A stretch of DNA of 64,000 nucleotides from Pseudomonas asplenii. GTDB lineage: Bacteria > Pseudomonadota > Gammaproteobacteria > Pseudomonadales > Pseudomonadaceae. The translations under genes were made by a program, and so were the position numbers. Every line of letters starts with the position of its first letter. Position 1 is the first letter of the stretch. The stretch lies in the NCBI RefSeq assembly GCF_001293465.1, contig NZ_JSYZ01000026.1, forward strand, positions 31,502-95,501, read 5' to 3'. The notes under the pieces are model-generated. The model was not told the DNA's origin, did not search any database, and saw only the letters and a program-made list of their open reading frames with translations. This document shows, in pieces, positions 1-8,738 of the stretch.

Positions 1-17
1 GCGATTTCGTACATAGC

Positions 18-938
18 CTAGTGGGCTTGTGACGGTTCGTGTTGTCGACGATACGCTCCCGGCTGCACCCCGACCGCCTTGGTGAACGCCCGGGTGAACG
101 CTGCGATCGACTGATAGCCGACCGCCGCGCAGACCTGCTCCACGGTGTGGTTGGCCTTGAGCAACTGACAGGCATGGCGCATGCGCAGCGCCAGCAGCAC
201 CTGGCCCGGCGATTGCCCGGCCAGTTCGTTGAAGCGCTTGAAGAACGCCGACCGCGACAGCCCGGTACAGGCCGCCATGCTTTCCAGGGACCAGTTCTGT
301 GCGGGGCGTTCGATCAACTGTTCCAGCAACGGTGCAAAGCCCGGGTGCCGGGCCAGCGATACCAGGCCACCGAGGTCCTGGTTGTCGGCCACCTGCTGGC
401 GCAGCACGTACAGGAACAGCAGGTGACTCAGGCGTTCCAGCAGGGCCGGGGAGGGCGCCGGCTGGCGTTGGCATTCCTCCAGGATCAGTTCGAACAGGGA
501 CCGCGCCGCGCTCGATGAGGGGTCGCCGGCGCGCAGCACGATCCAGTCCGGCAGCCCGTCGATGATCAGGGACGACAGCCCCGAGCGGAAGTGAAAGAAC
601 CCGCAGACCAGGCCGACGCCATCCTGGGCTTCGCCGTCGAGTGCGGTCATGGCCATGCGCGGCAGCGCCCTGGCTTGCAGGCGGTCCTCGGCGCTGGACA
701 GGCGGTAGTCCAGATCCTGCAGCAGGAATACCGCATCCCCGGCGTTCAGACGGACGCCGGCTTGCGCTCCATCAATATGCAGCCAGCAGTGTCCCTGCAC
801 TATCAGGTGGAAACTGGCCCGGGCCAGGCCATGGGTACTGGCGTGCCAGCCGCCGCAGTAGCGGCCTACGTGAAACAGGCTGGTGTCGAGTTCGAGGCTG
901 TCTAATAACCAATCAACCAATGGGCTGGACGAAATCAT
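18..938 (-). CDS. AraC family transcriptional regulator
   Basis: This 306-residue protein has an N-terminal cupin-like sensing half (about residues 1-190) and a C-terminal AraC-type pair of helix-turn-helix motifs (about 200-300). The motif AVGYQSIAAFTRAFTKAVG is the usual second AraC helix-turn-helix. It is transcribed away from the carboxymuconolactone-decarboxylase/ABC-transporter operon that starts at 1044. Divergent AraC genes commonly control the adjacent operon, so it is the likely regulator; the inducer cannot be read from sequence. The first Met is kept because the cupin fold begins directly after it. Confidence 0.9.
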   Translation of the reverse strand: MISSSPLVDWLLDSLELDTSLFHVGRYCGGWHASTHGLARASFHLIVQGHCWLHIDGAQAGVRLNAGDAVFLLQDLDYRLSSAEDRLQARALPRMAMTALDGEAQDGVGLVCGFFHFRSGLSSLIIDGLPDWIVLRAGDPSSSAARSLFELILEECQRQPAPSPALLERLSHLLFLYVLRQQVADNQDLGGLVSLARHPGFAPLLEQLIERPAQNWSLESMAACTGLSRSAFFKRFNELAGQSPGQVLLALRMRHACQLLKANHTVEQVCAAVGYQSIAAFTRAFTKAVGVQPGAYRRQHEPSQAH

Positions 939-972
939 CTAATGGAAACACTCAGGAGCAAGTAATCGCTAC

Positions 973-1001
973 TTTTGAATATGGATCGAAATTCTTATAA
1001 C
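973..1001 (+). promoter_or_regulatory. possible promoter of the CMD/ABC operon
   Basis: TTTTGA at 973-978 is followed after 17 bases by TATAAC at 996-1001, about 40 bases before the CMD start codon. The -10 is good and the -35 weak, which fits a promoter that needs the AraC activator. This is inference from spacing only. Confidence 0.35.
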
Positions 1002-1043
1002 CAACAGACTTGTCGGACACCCCACACAGCAGGAGTCCACTCC

Positions 1044-1604
1044 ATGTCGCGCGTCACTCTACACACTCTGCAAAGCGCCCCTGAAGCGGCCAGGCCCTTT
1101 CTGGAAAACGCCCAGAAGAACTCCGGGTTCATTCCAAATCTGCTGGGCGTGCTCGCCAATGCCCCGGCGGCCCTGGAAACCTACGTTACGGTATCGGGGC
1201 TCAACGGCAAAGCCGAACTGAGCCTGGCCGAGCGCGAAGTGGTGCAATTGATCGCCGCCACCACCCACGGTTGCGACTTCTGTGTCGCCGGGCACACCGC
1301 GGTGGCACTGAACAAGGCCAAGCTGCCGGACGAAGTGGTCGGCGCCCTGCGTGGCCAGAGTGAATTGCCCGAGGCAAAACTCGAAGTACTGGCTACCTTT
1401 ACCCGGGAAGTCATCGCCACCCGCGGCAATGTCAGCGAGCCGACGTTCAATGCCTTCAAGGAGGCCGGATACACAGAAGGTAACGCCCTGGAAGTGATTC
1501 TCGGCGTCAGCCTTGCGACACTCTGCAACTTCGCCAACGTGTTCGCCCGTACCCCGCTCAACCCGGAACTGGCCAAGTACCGCTGGCAAGCTGCGGGTCA
1601 ATGA
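1044..1604 (+). CDS. carboxymuconolactone decarboxylase / AhpD-like protein
   Basis: The protein of 186 residues belongs to the CMD/AhpD superfamily. It carries the redox motif CDFCVAGH (C-x2-C-x3-H), the AhpD-type proton-relay and disulfide motif, preceded by the helix REVVQLIAATTHG. Such proteins are alkylhydroperoxide reductases or thiol-disulfide helpers. The start at 1044 is chosen because AGGAG lies 9 bases upstream; an in-frame ATG at 975 has no ribosome site. It is the first gene of an operon with an acyl-CoA-dehydrogenase-like enzyme and an ABC importer, so it may protect against or take part in oxidative breakdown of the imported compound. Confidence 0.88.
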   Translation: MSRVTLHTLQSAPEAARPFLENAQKNSGFIPNLLGVLANAPAALETYVTVSGLNGKAELSLAEREVVQLIAATTHGCDFCVAGHTAVALNKAKLPDEVVGALRGQSELPEAKLEVLATFTREVIATRGNVSEPTFNAFKEAGYTEGNALEVILGVSLATLCNFANVFARTPLNPELAKYRWQAAGQ

Positions 1605-1653
1605 TTCAACGGCGCCGGCGGTGACCCGGCGTCGCGCTCAAGGAGAAAATCAC

Positions 1654-2724
1654 ATGCTTGATCCGGCATTGAGCCAATGGCTGGATGAACACGCCCAGGC
1701 CCTGGACCTGGGACAGTGCGATCCGCAGGGGGTGTTGTCGCAATTGGCGGCAGCCGGCGTGCTGCGGGTGGGCGTCGATGAAGCGGCGGGCGGCAGCGGT
1801 GGCAATGTCACCGATGCCATCGAGACGCTGGCCCGCGTCGCCAGTCATTCCCTGGCGGCGGCCTTCGTGTTCTGGGGGCAGCGTGCCTTCATCGAATACC
1901 TGCTGCACAGTCCCAACACAGCCCTGCGCGAGCGCCTGTTGCCTAACCTGCTCAGCGGCGAGCTGGCCGGTGCGACCGGGTTGTCGAACGCCATGAAGTT
2001 CCTGTCGGGCATCGAGTCGCTGCAGGTGCGCGCCCAGGCCCAGGCCGATGGCTGGCAGCTCGATGGCCGTCTGCACTGGGTGACCAACCTGCGCAAGAGC
2101 GGTTTCGTCGTCGCGGCGGCGATCGAGGATGAGGAGGGCGGTGCACCCTTCGTCCTGGCGATTCCGGACAACCTGGCCGGCCTGCGGCGTTCCGAGGATC
2201 TGCAACTGATGGGGCTGCAATCGAGCAATACCGCGGCCATCGATCTGTGCCAGGTGAACGTCGGCAGCGAGTGGTTGCTGCACGCGGATGCCAAGCGTTT
2301 CCTGCCCGCCGTCAGGCCCGCGTTTCTCGGCCTGCAATGCGGCATGGCGATTGGCCTGAGCCGCCGGGCACTGAGTGAAGTCGAACAGCACCTGCAGGAT
2401 GGGCGCTCGATCCTGCGCGAACCGCTGGTCGAGCAACGGCAGGTGCTGGAGCAGGCGGTGGAGGCATTGAAGTGCGGGCTGCTCGAGGGCCGTTTCCTGG
2501 CGCGTCCGGCCGACCTGTTCCAGATTCGCATCAGCCTCGCCGAAGTGGCCGCCCAGGCTGTGCAGCTGGAGTTGCAGGCCAGCGGCGGCAAGGCCTACCT
2601 GAGCGAGTTCGGCAGCGGTTTCGCCCGGCGCTGGCGGGAATCGGCATTCGTGCCGATCGTCACGCCGAGCCTGGTGCAACTGCGCACCGAACTGCAGCGT
2701 CAGGCGCGGGAAGCCGTGGCATGA
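1654..2724 (+). CDS. acyl-CoA dehydrogenase family protein
   Basis: The 356-residue product resembles flavin-dependent acyl-CoA dehydrogenases and the related DszC/SfnB monooxygenases. It has the N-terminal helical domain, a central beta domain (around GLSNAMKFLSGIE and WVTNLRKSGF) and a C-terminal helical bundle. It is shorter than the usual 380-400 residues. ATG at 1654 follows AAGGAGAA closely. The stop overlaps the ABC ATPase start by four bases (ATGA), so translation is probably coupled. In a sulfonate/nitrate-type ABC context an SfnB-like flavin monooxygenase is plausible, but the substrate is unknown. Confidence 0.8.
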   Translation: MLDPALSQWLDEHAQALDLGQCDPQGVLSQLAAAGVLRVGVDEAAGGSGGNVTDAIETLARVASHSLAAAFVFWGQRAFIEYLLHSPNTALRERLLPNLLSGELAGATGLSNAMKFLSGIESLQVRAQAQADGWQLDGRLHWVTNLRKSGFVVAAAIEDEEGGAPFVLAIPDNLAGLRRSEDLQLMGLQSSNTAAIDLCQVNVGSEWLLHADAKRFLPAVRPAFLGLQCGMAIGLSRRALSEVEQHLQDGRSILREPLVEQRQVLEQAVEALKCGLLEGRFLARPADLFQIRISLAEVAAQAVQLELQASGGKAYLSEFGSGFARRWRESAFVPIVTPSLVQLRTELQRQAREAVA

Positions 2725-3563
2725 GTGCGCTGCTGCTCGAAGCCCGGCAGATCAGTCTCGGCTATCCGCGGGAGCAGGGCTGGCAGGCGGTGCTGGAAGC
2801 CTTCGACCTGCACTTGAAACCGGGCGAGGTGGTGTCGATCCTGGGACCGAGCGGGGTCGGCAAGTCCAGCCTGCTGCGGGTGCTGGCCGGCTTGCAGGCG
2901 CCCCATGGCGGCCAGGTGAGTCTCCACGGCGAGCGCCTTGAGGGGCCGCATCCGCGCGTGGCGGTGGCCTTCCAGGATCCGAGCCTGCTGCCCTGGCTGA
3001 GCCTGGAGAAGAACGTCGCCTTCGGCCTGGACTTCGCCCGCCAACCGAAGTTGAGCGCGCAGCAACGCCAGGCCCGGATCGATGCCGCGATCAGTGAAGT
3101 CGGTTTGCAGCATGCCCGCGAGCATTACCCGGCGCAGCTCTCTGGCGGCATGGCCCAGCGCACGGCGCTGGCCCGCTGCCTGGCCCGTCAGCCGCAGGTG
3201 CTGTTGCTGGACGAGCCGTTCGGCGCCCTCGACGAAGTCACCCGTGCGGACATGCAGCAATTGCTGTTGCGGGTGATTGCCGAACATCACACGGCCGCAG
3301 TGCTCATCACCCATGACATCGATGAAGCCCTGCTGCTGTCCGATCGTATCCTGCTACTGGGGAACAGCCCGGCGCGGACGCTCGGTGAATGGCGTATCGA
3401 CCTGCCGCAACCGCGTGCCGAACTGGTCGACGAACTGGGTGCCCTGCGCATCGAGATTCTCAAAACCCTTCGGCGGGCAAGCCGCAACCCTCTCAATTCA
3501 ACACAGCCCGAACCGTCGGAGATGGATCATGTGCCTGGACGACTTCACCCACACTCGTCGTGA
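2721..3563 (+). CDS. ABC transporter ATP-binding protein, SsuB/NrtD/TauB type
   Basis: The 280-residue ATPase energises the importer with the binding protein and permease that follow. Walker A is GPSGVGKSS (about residue 40), the signature is LSGGMAQRTALAR, and Walker B is VLLLDEPFGALDE, with the switch histidine in LITHDIDEA. All are typical of the nitrate/sulfonate/taurine family. The start at 2721 overlaps the upstream stop (ATGA). The C-terminal end overlaps the binding-protein start at 3529 by 35 bases, which is unusual but fits tight operon packing. Confidence 0.92.
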   Translation: MSALLLEARQISLGYPREQGWQAVLEAFDLHLKPGEVVSILGPSGVGKSSLLRVLAGLQAPHGGQVSLHGERLEGPHPRVAVAFQDPSLLPWLSLEKNVAFGLDFARQPKLSAQQRQARIDAAISEVGLQHAREHYPAQLSGGMAQRTALARCLARQPQVLLLDEPFGALDEVTRADMQQLLLRVIAEHHTAAVLITHDIDEALLLSDRILLLGNSPARTLGEWRIDLPQPRAELVDELGALRIEILKTLRRASRNPLNSTQPEPSEMDHVPGRLHPHSS

Positions 3564-4728
3564 CTTCCTCAAACTCAGCGCCCTGCTGACGGCCGGCGGC
3601 GCCCTGCCGCTGCTCAACAGCCGGAAGGCCCGTGCGGCCTTGGAGCCGGATGCGCCGGTACGCATCGGCTACCTGCCGATCACCGACGCCACGCCGCTGC
3701 TGGTGGCCCATAACAACGGCCTGTTCGAGGCCGAGGGCATCAAGGCCGAGCGCCCGGTGCTGCTGCGCAGTTGGGCGCAGGTGATCGAGGCGTTCATTTC
3801 CGGGCAGGTCAACGTGATCCACCTGCTGTCGCCGATGACCGTCTGGGCCCGCTATGGCAGCAAGGTGCCGGCCAAGGTGGTGGCCTGGAACCATGTCGGC
3901 GGCTCGGGCCTGACCGTCGCCCCCGGCATCACCGAGATCCGTCAGTTGGGCGGGCAATCGGTAGCGATTCCGTTCTGGTACTCGATCCACAACGTGGTGG
4001 TACAGCAACTGTTCCGTGACAACGGCCTGCAACCGGTGAGCAAGCCGGCCAACAGCGCGCTGGCGGCCAACGAGGTCAACCTGGTGGTGCTGCCGCCGTC
4101 GGACATGCCACCGGCCCTGGCCAGCAAGCGCATCGCCGGCTACATCGTCGCCGAGCCGTTCAACGCCCTGGCCGAGGAACTCAAGGTCGGTCGGGTCCAG
4201 CGCTTCACCGGCGACGTCTGGCGCAACCACGCCTGCTGCGTGGTGTTCATGCACGAGCAGGACCTGAACGCTCGCCCCGAGTGGTCGCAGAAGGTGGTCA
4301 ACGCCATCGTCAAGGCGCAGTTGTGGACGCGGGATAACCGCGCCGAGGCGGCCAGGCTGCTGTCCAAGGAGGGCAGCAACCGCTACACGCCCCATACCCC
4401 GCAGGTGCTTGGCCGGGTGCTGACGCCCAATGCCGCCGAGCGCGACGCCTACCTCGCCAGCGGCGCGATCCGCCATGGCAACTGGGACGAGCAGCGCATC
4501 GACTTCCAGCCCTATCCGTTCCCCAGCTACACCGAGGAACTGGTCCGGCGCCTGAAGGACACCCTGATCGAAGGCGACAAGGGCTTCCTCGCCAACCTCG
4601 ATCCGGCGCAGACCGCCCGCGACCTGGTGGACGACCGCTTTGTGCGCAACAGCATCGCGGCGGTGGGTGGGCTCAAGGCGTTCGGCCTGCCGGACAACTT
4701 CGAGCGTAGCGAGGAGTTCAGCATCTGA
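3529..4728 (+). CDS. Tat-exported ABC substrate-binding protein, NrtA/SsuA type
   Basis: The 399-residue protein is a periplasmic ligand-binding protein of the nitrate/sulfonate/bicarbonate family (IGYLPITDATPLLVAHNNGL opens the mature fold). The N-terminus has a clear twin-arginine signal, THTRRDFLK, followed by a hydrophobic stretch and an Ala-x-Ala type site near KARAAL, so export is by Tat and the protein folds in the cytoplasm first. ATG at 3529 is chosen because it places the Tat motif at residues 8-16; the open frame extends upstream but only inside the ATPase gene. Tat export is also seen in NrtA-like proteins. Ligand unknown. Confidence 0.9.
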   Translation: MCLDDFTHTRRDFLKLSALLTAGGALPLLNSRKARAALEPDAPVRIGYLPITDATPLLVAHNNGLFEAEGIKAERPVLLRSWAQVIEAFISGQVNVIHLLSPMTVWARYGSKVPAKVVAWNHVGGSGLTVAPGITEIRQLGGQSVAIPFWYSIHNVVVQQLFRDNGLQPVSKPANSALAANEVNLVVLPPSDMPPALASKRIAGYIVAEPFNALAEELKVGRVQRFTGDVWRNHACCVVFMHEQDLNARPEWSQKVVNAIVKAQLWTRDNRAEAARLLSKEGSNRYTPHTPQVLGRVLTPNAAERDAYLASGAIRHGNWDEQRIDFQPYPFPSYTEELVRRLKDTLIEGDKGFLANLDPAQTARDLVDDRFVRNSIAAVGGLKAFGLPDNFERSEEFSI

Positions 4729-5483
4729 TGGGCAAGCCGTTGTGGAACTGGCTGCTGGGCATTGCCGGGCTGTTGAGCCTGCTGCTGGCCTGGTGGCTCG
4801 GGGTGCATCTGTTCGGTAGCGCCGATGGGTTGTCGGCCCGCTTCTCGCCACAGGCGACCCTGGCCAGCCTGGTCGAACTGCTCGGTCGTGCCGAGCTCTA
4901 CGAGCACATTCTGGTCAGCCTCAAGCGGATCCTGGTCGGCCTGGCGCTGGCCCTGCTGATCGGCGTGCCCCTGGGCCTGCTGATCGGCAGCTACCGTCAT
5001 CTGGAGGCGGCGACCACGCCGGCCTTCCAGTTCCTGCGGATGATCTCGCCGCTGTCGTGGATGCCGGTGGTGGTGATGCTGATGGGGGTGGGCGACCAGC
5101 CGATCTACTTCCTGCTGGCCTTCGCCGCGGTCTGGCCGATCATGCTCAACACCGCGGCCGGCGTGCGCCAGCTCGACCCGCGCTGGTTGCAGTTGAGCCG
5201 CAGCCTCAGCGCCACCCGCTGGGAAACCCTGCGCAAGGTCATCCTGCCGGGGGTGCTCGGCCATGTGCTGACCGGCGTGCGGTTGTCCATCGGCATTCTC
5301 TGGATCGTGCTGGTGCCGTGCGAAATGCTCGGTGTCAGCGCCGGCCTGGGTTATTTCATTCTCGACACCCGTGACCGCCTGGCCTACTCGGAACTGATGG
5401 CGATGGTGCTGCTGATCGGTGTGCTCGGCTTTGCCCTGGATGCCCTGGCGCGCGGCCTGCATCGGCGCTGGGCACACGCCTGA
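4728..5483 (+). CDS. ABC transporter permease, SsuC/NrtB type
   Basis: This 251-residue inner-membrane protein has about six hydrophobic segments and the BPD permease EAA-like loop (region SLSATRWETLRKVILPG, about residues 160-180). Its start codon shares one base with the binding-protein stop (TGATG), so the genes are co-translated. With the ATPase and binding protein it completes a three-part importer. The family takes up sulfonates, nitrate or similar small anions; nothing here fixes which. Confidence 0.92.
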   Translation: MGKPLWNWLLGIAGLLSLLLAWWLGVHLFGSADGLSARFSPQATLASLVELLGRAELYEHILVSLKRILVGLALALLIGVPLGLLIGSYRHLEAATTPAFQFLRMISPLSWMPVVVMLMGVGDQPIYFLLAFAAVWPIMLNTAAGVRQLDPRWLQLSRSLSATRWETLRKVILPGVLGHVLTGVRLSIGILWIVLVPCEMLGVSAGLGYFILDTRDRLAYSELMAMVLLIGVLGFALDALARGLHRRWAHA

Positions 5484-5563
5484 AGCTTTACAACTTGCTC
5501 AAATCATTTCGTTGACGAGGGTGATAGGGTGCCTGTCTGGAAAATGGCAGGGACCCTTTGCCC

Positions 5564-6391
5564 ATGAATGACTCGCTGAACATCAACAAGGCCAACTGGA
5601 ACGATCGCGCGCCGGTGCATGCGCGCTCTGCGGAGTATGGCCTGCATCGTTTTCTCGCCGATCCGCGGCACCTCTCCGACGTGGTGCGCTTCGACCTGCC
5701 ACTGCTCGGCGATATCGCCGGCCTGCGGGGCGTTCACCTGCAGTGCCATATCGGTACCGACACCTTGTCGCTGGCGCGGCTCGGCGCGTCGATGACCGGA
5801 CTGGATTTCTCGCCCGCCGCGCTGCTCGAGGCCCGTGCGTTGGCGCGCGGTTGCGGGGCCGAGCTGGAGTTTGTCGAGGCCGACGTCCATGCCGCGGCCG
5901 AGGTGCTGCCGCGCGAGTCCTTCGACCTGGTCTACACCGGCATCGGCGCACTCTGCTGGTTGCCGCGCATCCAGCCATGGGCGCGGACGGTGGCGGCGTT
6001 GCTCAAGCCGGGCGGCCGGTTGTTCATCCGCGAGGGGCATCCGATGCTCTGGTCGCTCAACGAGGCGCATCAGGAGGGCTTGCGGGTGGAATACCCGTAT
6101 TTCGAGCATGAGCAGCCGTTGGTCTTCAGCAGCGACCAGACCTACGTGGCCAGCGATTCGCCGTTGACCGCCACTGTCACTCACACCTGGAACCATGGCC
6201 TGGGCGAGATCGTCGGTGCGCTGCTGGAGGAGGGGATGACGATCACCGGCCTGGTGGAGCACCAGAGCGTTCCCTGGGACGCACTGCCGGGGCAGATGGT
6301 GCATTCGGCGCAGGACGACGAGTGGCGTCTGAAGCAGGCGCCTGACCGCCTGCCGTTGAGCTACACGCTGCAGGCGGTCAAGCGCGGCTGA
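5564..6391 (+). CDS. class I SAM-dependent methyltransferase
   Basis: The product has 275 residues. The SAM-binding signature is diverged but recognisable: GVHLQCHIGTDTLSLARLGA (motif I) followed by MTGLDFSPAALLEARALA (acidic loop binding ribose) and FDLVYTGIGALCWLP (motif IV). A C-terminal beta sheet region follows. ATG at 5564 is preferred to a TTG two codons upstream. It is separated from the ABC operon by 80 bases and is probably expressed on its own. The substrate is not predictable. Confidence 0.85.
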   Translation: MNDSLNINKANWNDRAPVHARSAEYGLHRFLADPRHLSDVVRFDLPLLGDIAGLRGVHLQCHIGTDTLSLARLGASMTGLDFSPAALLEARALARGCGAELEFVEADVHAAAEVLPRESFDLVYTGIGALCWLPRIQPWARTVAALLKPGGRLFIREGHPMLWSLNEAHQEGLRVEYPYFEHEQPLVFSSDQTYVASDSPLTATVTHTWNHGLGEIVGALLEEGMTITGLVEHQSVPWDALPGQMVHSAQDDEWRLKQAPDRLPLSYTLQAVKRG

Positions 6392-6392
6392 T

Positions 6393-6487
6393 GCCTGTGG
6401 GAGCCGGCCTGCCGGCGATGGCGGTGTCTCAGGCGACCCGGTGTTTTCTGCCCGGTCGCCATCGCCAGAACCCGGCAGCGGCCGGCC
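6393..6487. repeat. REPIN-like inverted repeat
   Basis: A REP-type element begins CCTGTGGGAGCCGGCCTGCCGG. Inside it, GGCGATGGCG at 6415-6424 is matched by CGCCATCGCC at 6457-6466, giving a long hairpin between two convergent genes. It may act as a bidirectional transcription stop. Confidence 0.65.
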
Positions 6488-7066
6488 TCAGATATGCAGC
6501 CAGGCCATCGAGCCCAGCACCACGCTGGCACCCGCCGCGGTATAGGACAGGCGCTTGAGCCATTCCCGGCGGGTCAGCAGGGTGATCGCCGCCAGCGAAA
6601 TGGCGATCTGGATGGCGGTCATCGCCTGGGCCCAGCGGTGATGCTGGTGCAGCAGCTCCTCCGAGCGGGCATCCCATTCGCGGCTCTGGGCTTCCAGTCC
6701 CTCGGCCTTCTGGCGTACCGCTTCCTTCTCCTTTTTGTAACGTTCGGCCTCGGCGGTGTAGTGCCCGGCATCCAGGCCCGGAATATGGCTGGCCATTTCC
6801 GAGAGGTTCTGGCGGCTGGATTTGGCCTGGTAGTAGTTCCACTGGTTGGCGGCCTCGGTCTTGATGATGGCCGCATTGTTCTTGTCCATCGCCGCTTCAC
6901 TTTCCGTGGAGCCGGCCTGGTAGCTGAGCATGGCACCGAGGGTGGCCATGACCGCGGTCATCACCGCGATCCGGCTGGCGAAGCCGTCGCCTCGGGCGTG
7001 CGCATGTTCGGTGGTGTGTTCGACGTGTTTTTCGTGAGGGCTGGGGACTTCGAAGGCTTCGCTCAT
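6488..7066 (-). CDS. DUF4337 domain membrane protein
   Basis: A 192-residue protein with the DUF4337 layout: a His-rich cytoplasmic start (HEKHVEHTTEHAHARGDGF), one hydrophobic segment near residues 30-50, a charged helical middle (about 60-145, including NQWNYYQAKSSRQN) and two C-terminal hydrophobic segments. Proteins of this family are inner-membrane proteins of unknown function found in many proteobacteria. Convergent with the methyltransferase gene; the REPIN sits between them. Confidence 0.85.
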   Translation of the reverse strand: MSEAFEVPSPHEKHVEHTTEHAHARGDGFASRIAVMTAVMATLGAMLSYQAGSTESEAAMDKNNAAIIKTEAANQWNYYQAKSSRQNLSEMASHIPGLDAGHYTAEAERYKKEKEAVRQKAEGLEAQSREWDARSEELLHQHHRWAQAMTAIQIAISLAAITLLTRREWLKRLSYTAAGASVVLGSMAWLHI

Positions 7067-7119
7067 AAACGCAGGTCTTGGAGTAGAAAGGAAGGCTGCT
7101 GTAGATCGGTGTCAGCGGC

Positions 7120-7338
7120 TTAGTCGCGCAGCATGCTCTCGCCATACTCGCTGAAGCTGCTGCCCAGGTTGCGGTTCATCGAGCCATTGTCCTGGCTCAG
7201 GCGGGCACTGCTGTTGTAGTGCTGCTGGCAGCTCAGGGTCGAGCAGGCGCTGTTGTAGTGAGTGCTCAGGTCCGATGAGCAGGCGCCCAGCAGCAGGCTG
7301 CCCAGTACCAGCGTGGCCTTGACGAGACTGGATTTCAT
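7120..7338 (-). CDS. small putative lipoprotein
   Basis: A 72-residue protein with a lipoprotein signal: a Lys-containing start, a hydrophobic stretch and the lipobox LLGAC at residues 16-20, followed by SSD. The mature part is Ser/Asn-rich and has no recognised domain; two further cysteines (SACSTLSC) could form a disulfide. GGGGAA eight bases before the ATG is a convincing ribosome site. Function unknown. Confidence 0.75.
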   Translation of the reverse strand: MKSSLVKATLVLGSLLLGACSSDLSTHYNSACSTLSCQQHYNSSARLSQDNGSMNRNLGSSFSEYGESMLRD

Positions 7339-7407
7339 AAGCGATTCCCCTGGCTGACATATTTTGTAATGGTTGCTCGGGGCATTTTACGCCTTTGCCG
7401 CAGCGCG

Positions 7408-7968
7408 CTACATGAAACTTTCCGGGCTCAGGTAGCGTTCCGCGCTCAGGCTGTAGAGCAGGCTGTGGGGTTGGCCGGGAACGTCGTCGAGTTCGCCATC
7501 GACGGTCATTCGGGCCCGCTCCAGGGTGCGGCGCGAGGGCAGGTTGTCCGGGCGCACCAGGCCGATGACTTCGTTGCGTGCCAGGTGCCTGAACGCCAGG
7601 TCGAGGGCCGCCTCGACCATCTCGCTGGCGTAGCCCTTACCCCAGGCCTCCACCGCGAAGCGAAAGTACAGGTTCAAGCCACTGCGCGAGCCGAACAGGG
7701 CGTCCTGCAGCCCACCGAATCCCAATACCTTTTCCGGCTGTTGCCGGTCACAGACGGCCCAGTAGCCAAAGCCCTTGTTCTTCCAGTGTTCGATCCAGTT
7801 GAACAGGTGGCTGCTGGTCGTTTCCAGGGAGGAGGGGCCCTTGGGGTTATAGCGGTTGGTCTGCGGATCGCCATGGATGGCCTGGGCGACCTTGAGGTCG
7901 TCCGCCCGAACCGGACGCAGCAGCAGGCGATGGGTGTGGATCACGGGAGGCGGTGTGGTGATCGACAT
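7408..7968 (-). CDS. GNAT N-acetyltransferase, RimJ/RimL type
   Basis: This 186-residue enzyme has the RimJ/RimL-like arrangement: TERLLLRPVRADDL-like opening (HTHRLLLRPVRADDLKVA), a beta strand YWAVCDRQQPEKVLGFGGL, the acetyl-CoA loop region around FAVEAWGKGYASEMVEA, and the C-terminal NLPSRRTLERARM segment. It transfers an acetyl group from acetyl-CoA to an unknown amine. Its ATG lies one base after the stop of the LysE gene upstream, so the two are one transcription unit. Confidence 0.88.
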   Translation of the reverse strand: MSITTPPPVIHTHRLLLRPVRADDLKVAQAIHGDPQTNRYNPKGPSSLETTSSHLFNWIEHWKNKGFGYWAVCDRQQPEKVLGFGGLQDALFGSRSGLNLYFRFAVEAWGKGYASEMVEAALDLAFRHLARNEVIGLVRPDNLPSRRTLERARMTVDGELDDVPGQPHSLLYSLSAERYLSPESFM

Positions 7969-7969
7969 G

Positions 7970-8590
7970 TCAGGCCCTGCGAGCCGTCAGCAGCACCGAC
8001 GCCGCACCCGAGAGCAGTACCGCGCAGCCACGATTGAACAGGCGCTTGCCCCGGGGCTCGGCGAACCAGCGGCGCATGTGGATGCCCATGTAGGCGTAGG
8101 CGCTGATGGCGACCCATTCCAGGGCCAGAAACAGTGCACCCAGTACCGCGAACTGTTGGGAGATGCCTTGGGAAGAGTCGACGAATTGTGGCAGGAAGGC
8201 GGTGAAGATCAGGATCGCCTTGGGGTTGCCTGCCGCCACCAGGAACTCCTGGCGGGCGAGGGCGGGCAGGTTGGCCCGGGTTTGCTCCGTCTGTGCCTCG
8301 GCTTGCGGATTGGCGCGCCAGAGCTGGATGGCGAGGTAGAACAGATAGGCGGCACCGAGGATCTTGATCCCATGGAAAAGCAGTTCCGAGGTCTGCAGCA
8401 CCACCGCCAGGCCCGCCGCCGCCAGGGCGATCATGCCGGCGAAGGCCAGCAGGCGCCCCAGGCCGGCCAGGCAGGAGGTTCGGAAGCCGTAACGGGTCGA
8501 ATTGCTGACCGACAGCAGATTGTTCGGGCCGGGTGCCATGTTCAGGGCGAAACACGCGGGGATGAAGAGAAGCAGGGTCGACAGGGTCAT
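7970..8590 (-). CDS. LysE/RhtB family exporter
   Basis: The 206-residue membrane protein has the LysE/RhtB signature near its start, FALNMAPGPNNLLSVSN, and about six hydrophobic segments. This family exports amino acids or their derivatives from the cytoplasm. The start at 8590 (MTLSTLL) is chosen because the membrane helix begins there; an upstream in-frame Met at 8662 gives a non-membrane extension. It is followed after one base by the GNAT gene, and the pair may modify and expel a common metabolite (inference). Confidence 0.9.
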   Translation of the reverse strand: MTLSTLLLFIPACFALNMAPGPNNLLSVSNSTRYGFRTSCLAGLGRLLAFAGMIALAAAGLAVVLQTSELLFHGIKILGAAYLFYLAIQLWRANPQAEAQTEQTRANLPALARQEFLVAAGNPKAILIFTAFLPQFVDSSQGISQQFAVLGALFLALEWVAISAYAYMGIHMRRWFAEPRGKRLFNRGCAVLLSGAASVLLTARRA

Positions 8591-8738
8591 GGCGCGCTCC
8601 GGCAGGAAACAGGAAAGGCTCGACAGTAACCCCGGGCATCCTGCTGGCGCCAGTGTGTCCAAGCCTTTGCAGGGCTGTACCGGAAACTTGTTGCCCAGGT
8701 GTACTGCTCATTGGCAGCAAACCTGGGCCGATCCTCAG

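Noticed and set aside
3493-4851. 452-codon open frame opposite the binding protein
   Set aside because: It is the antisense shadow of a Tat-signalled, family-matched gene and lacks its own start signals.
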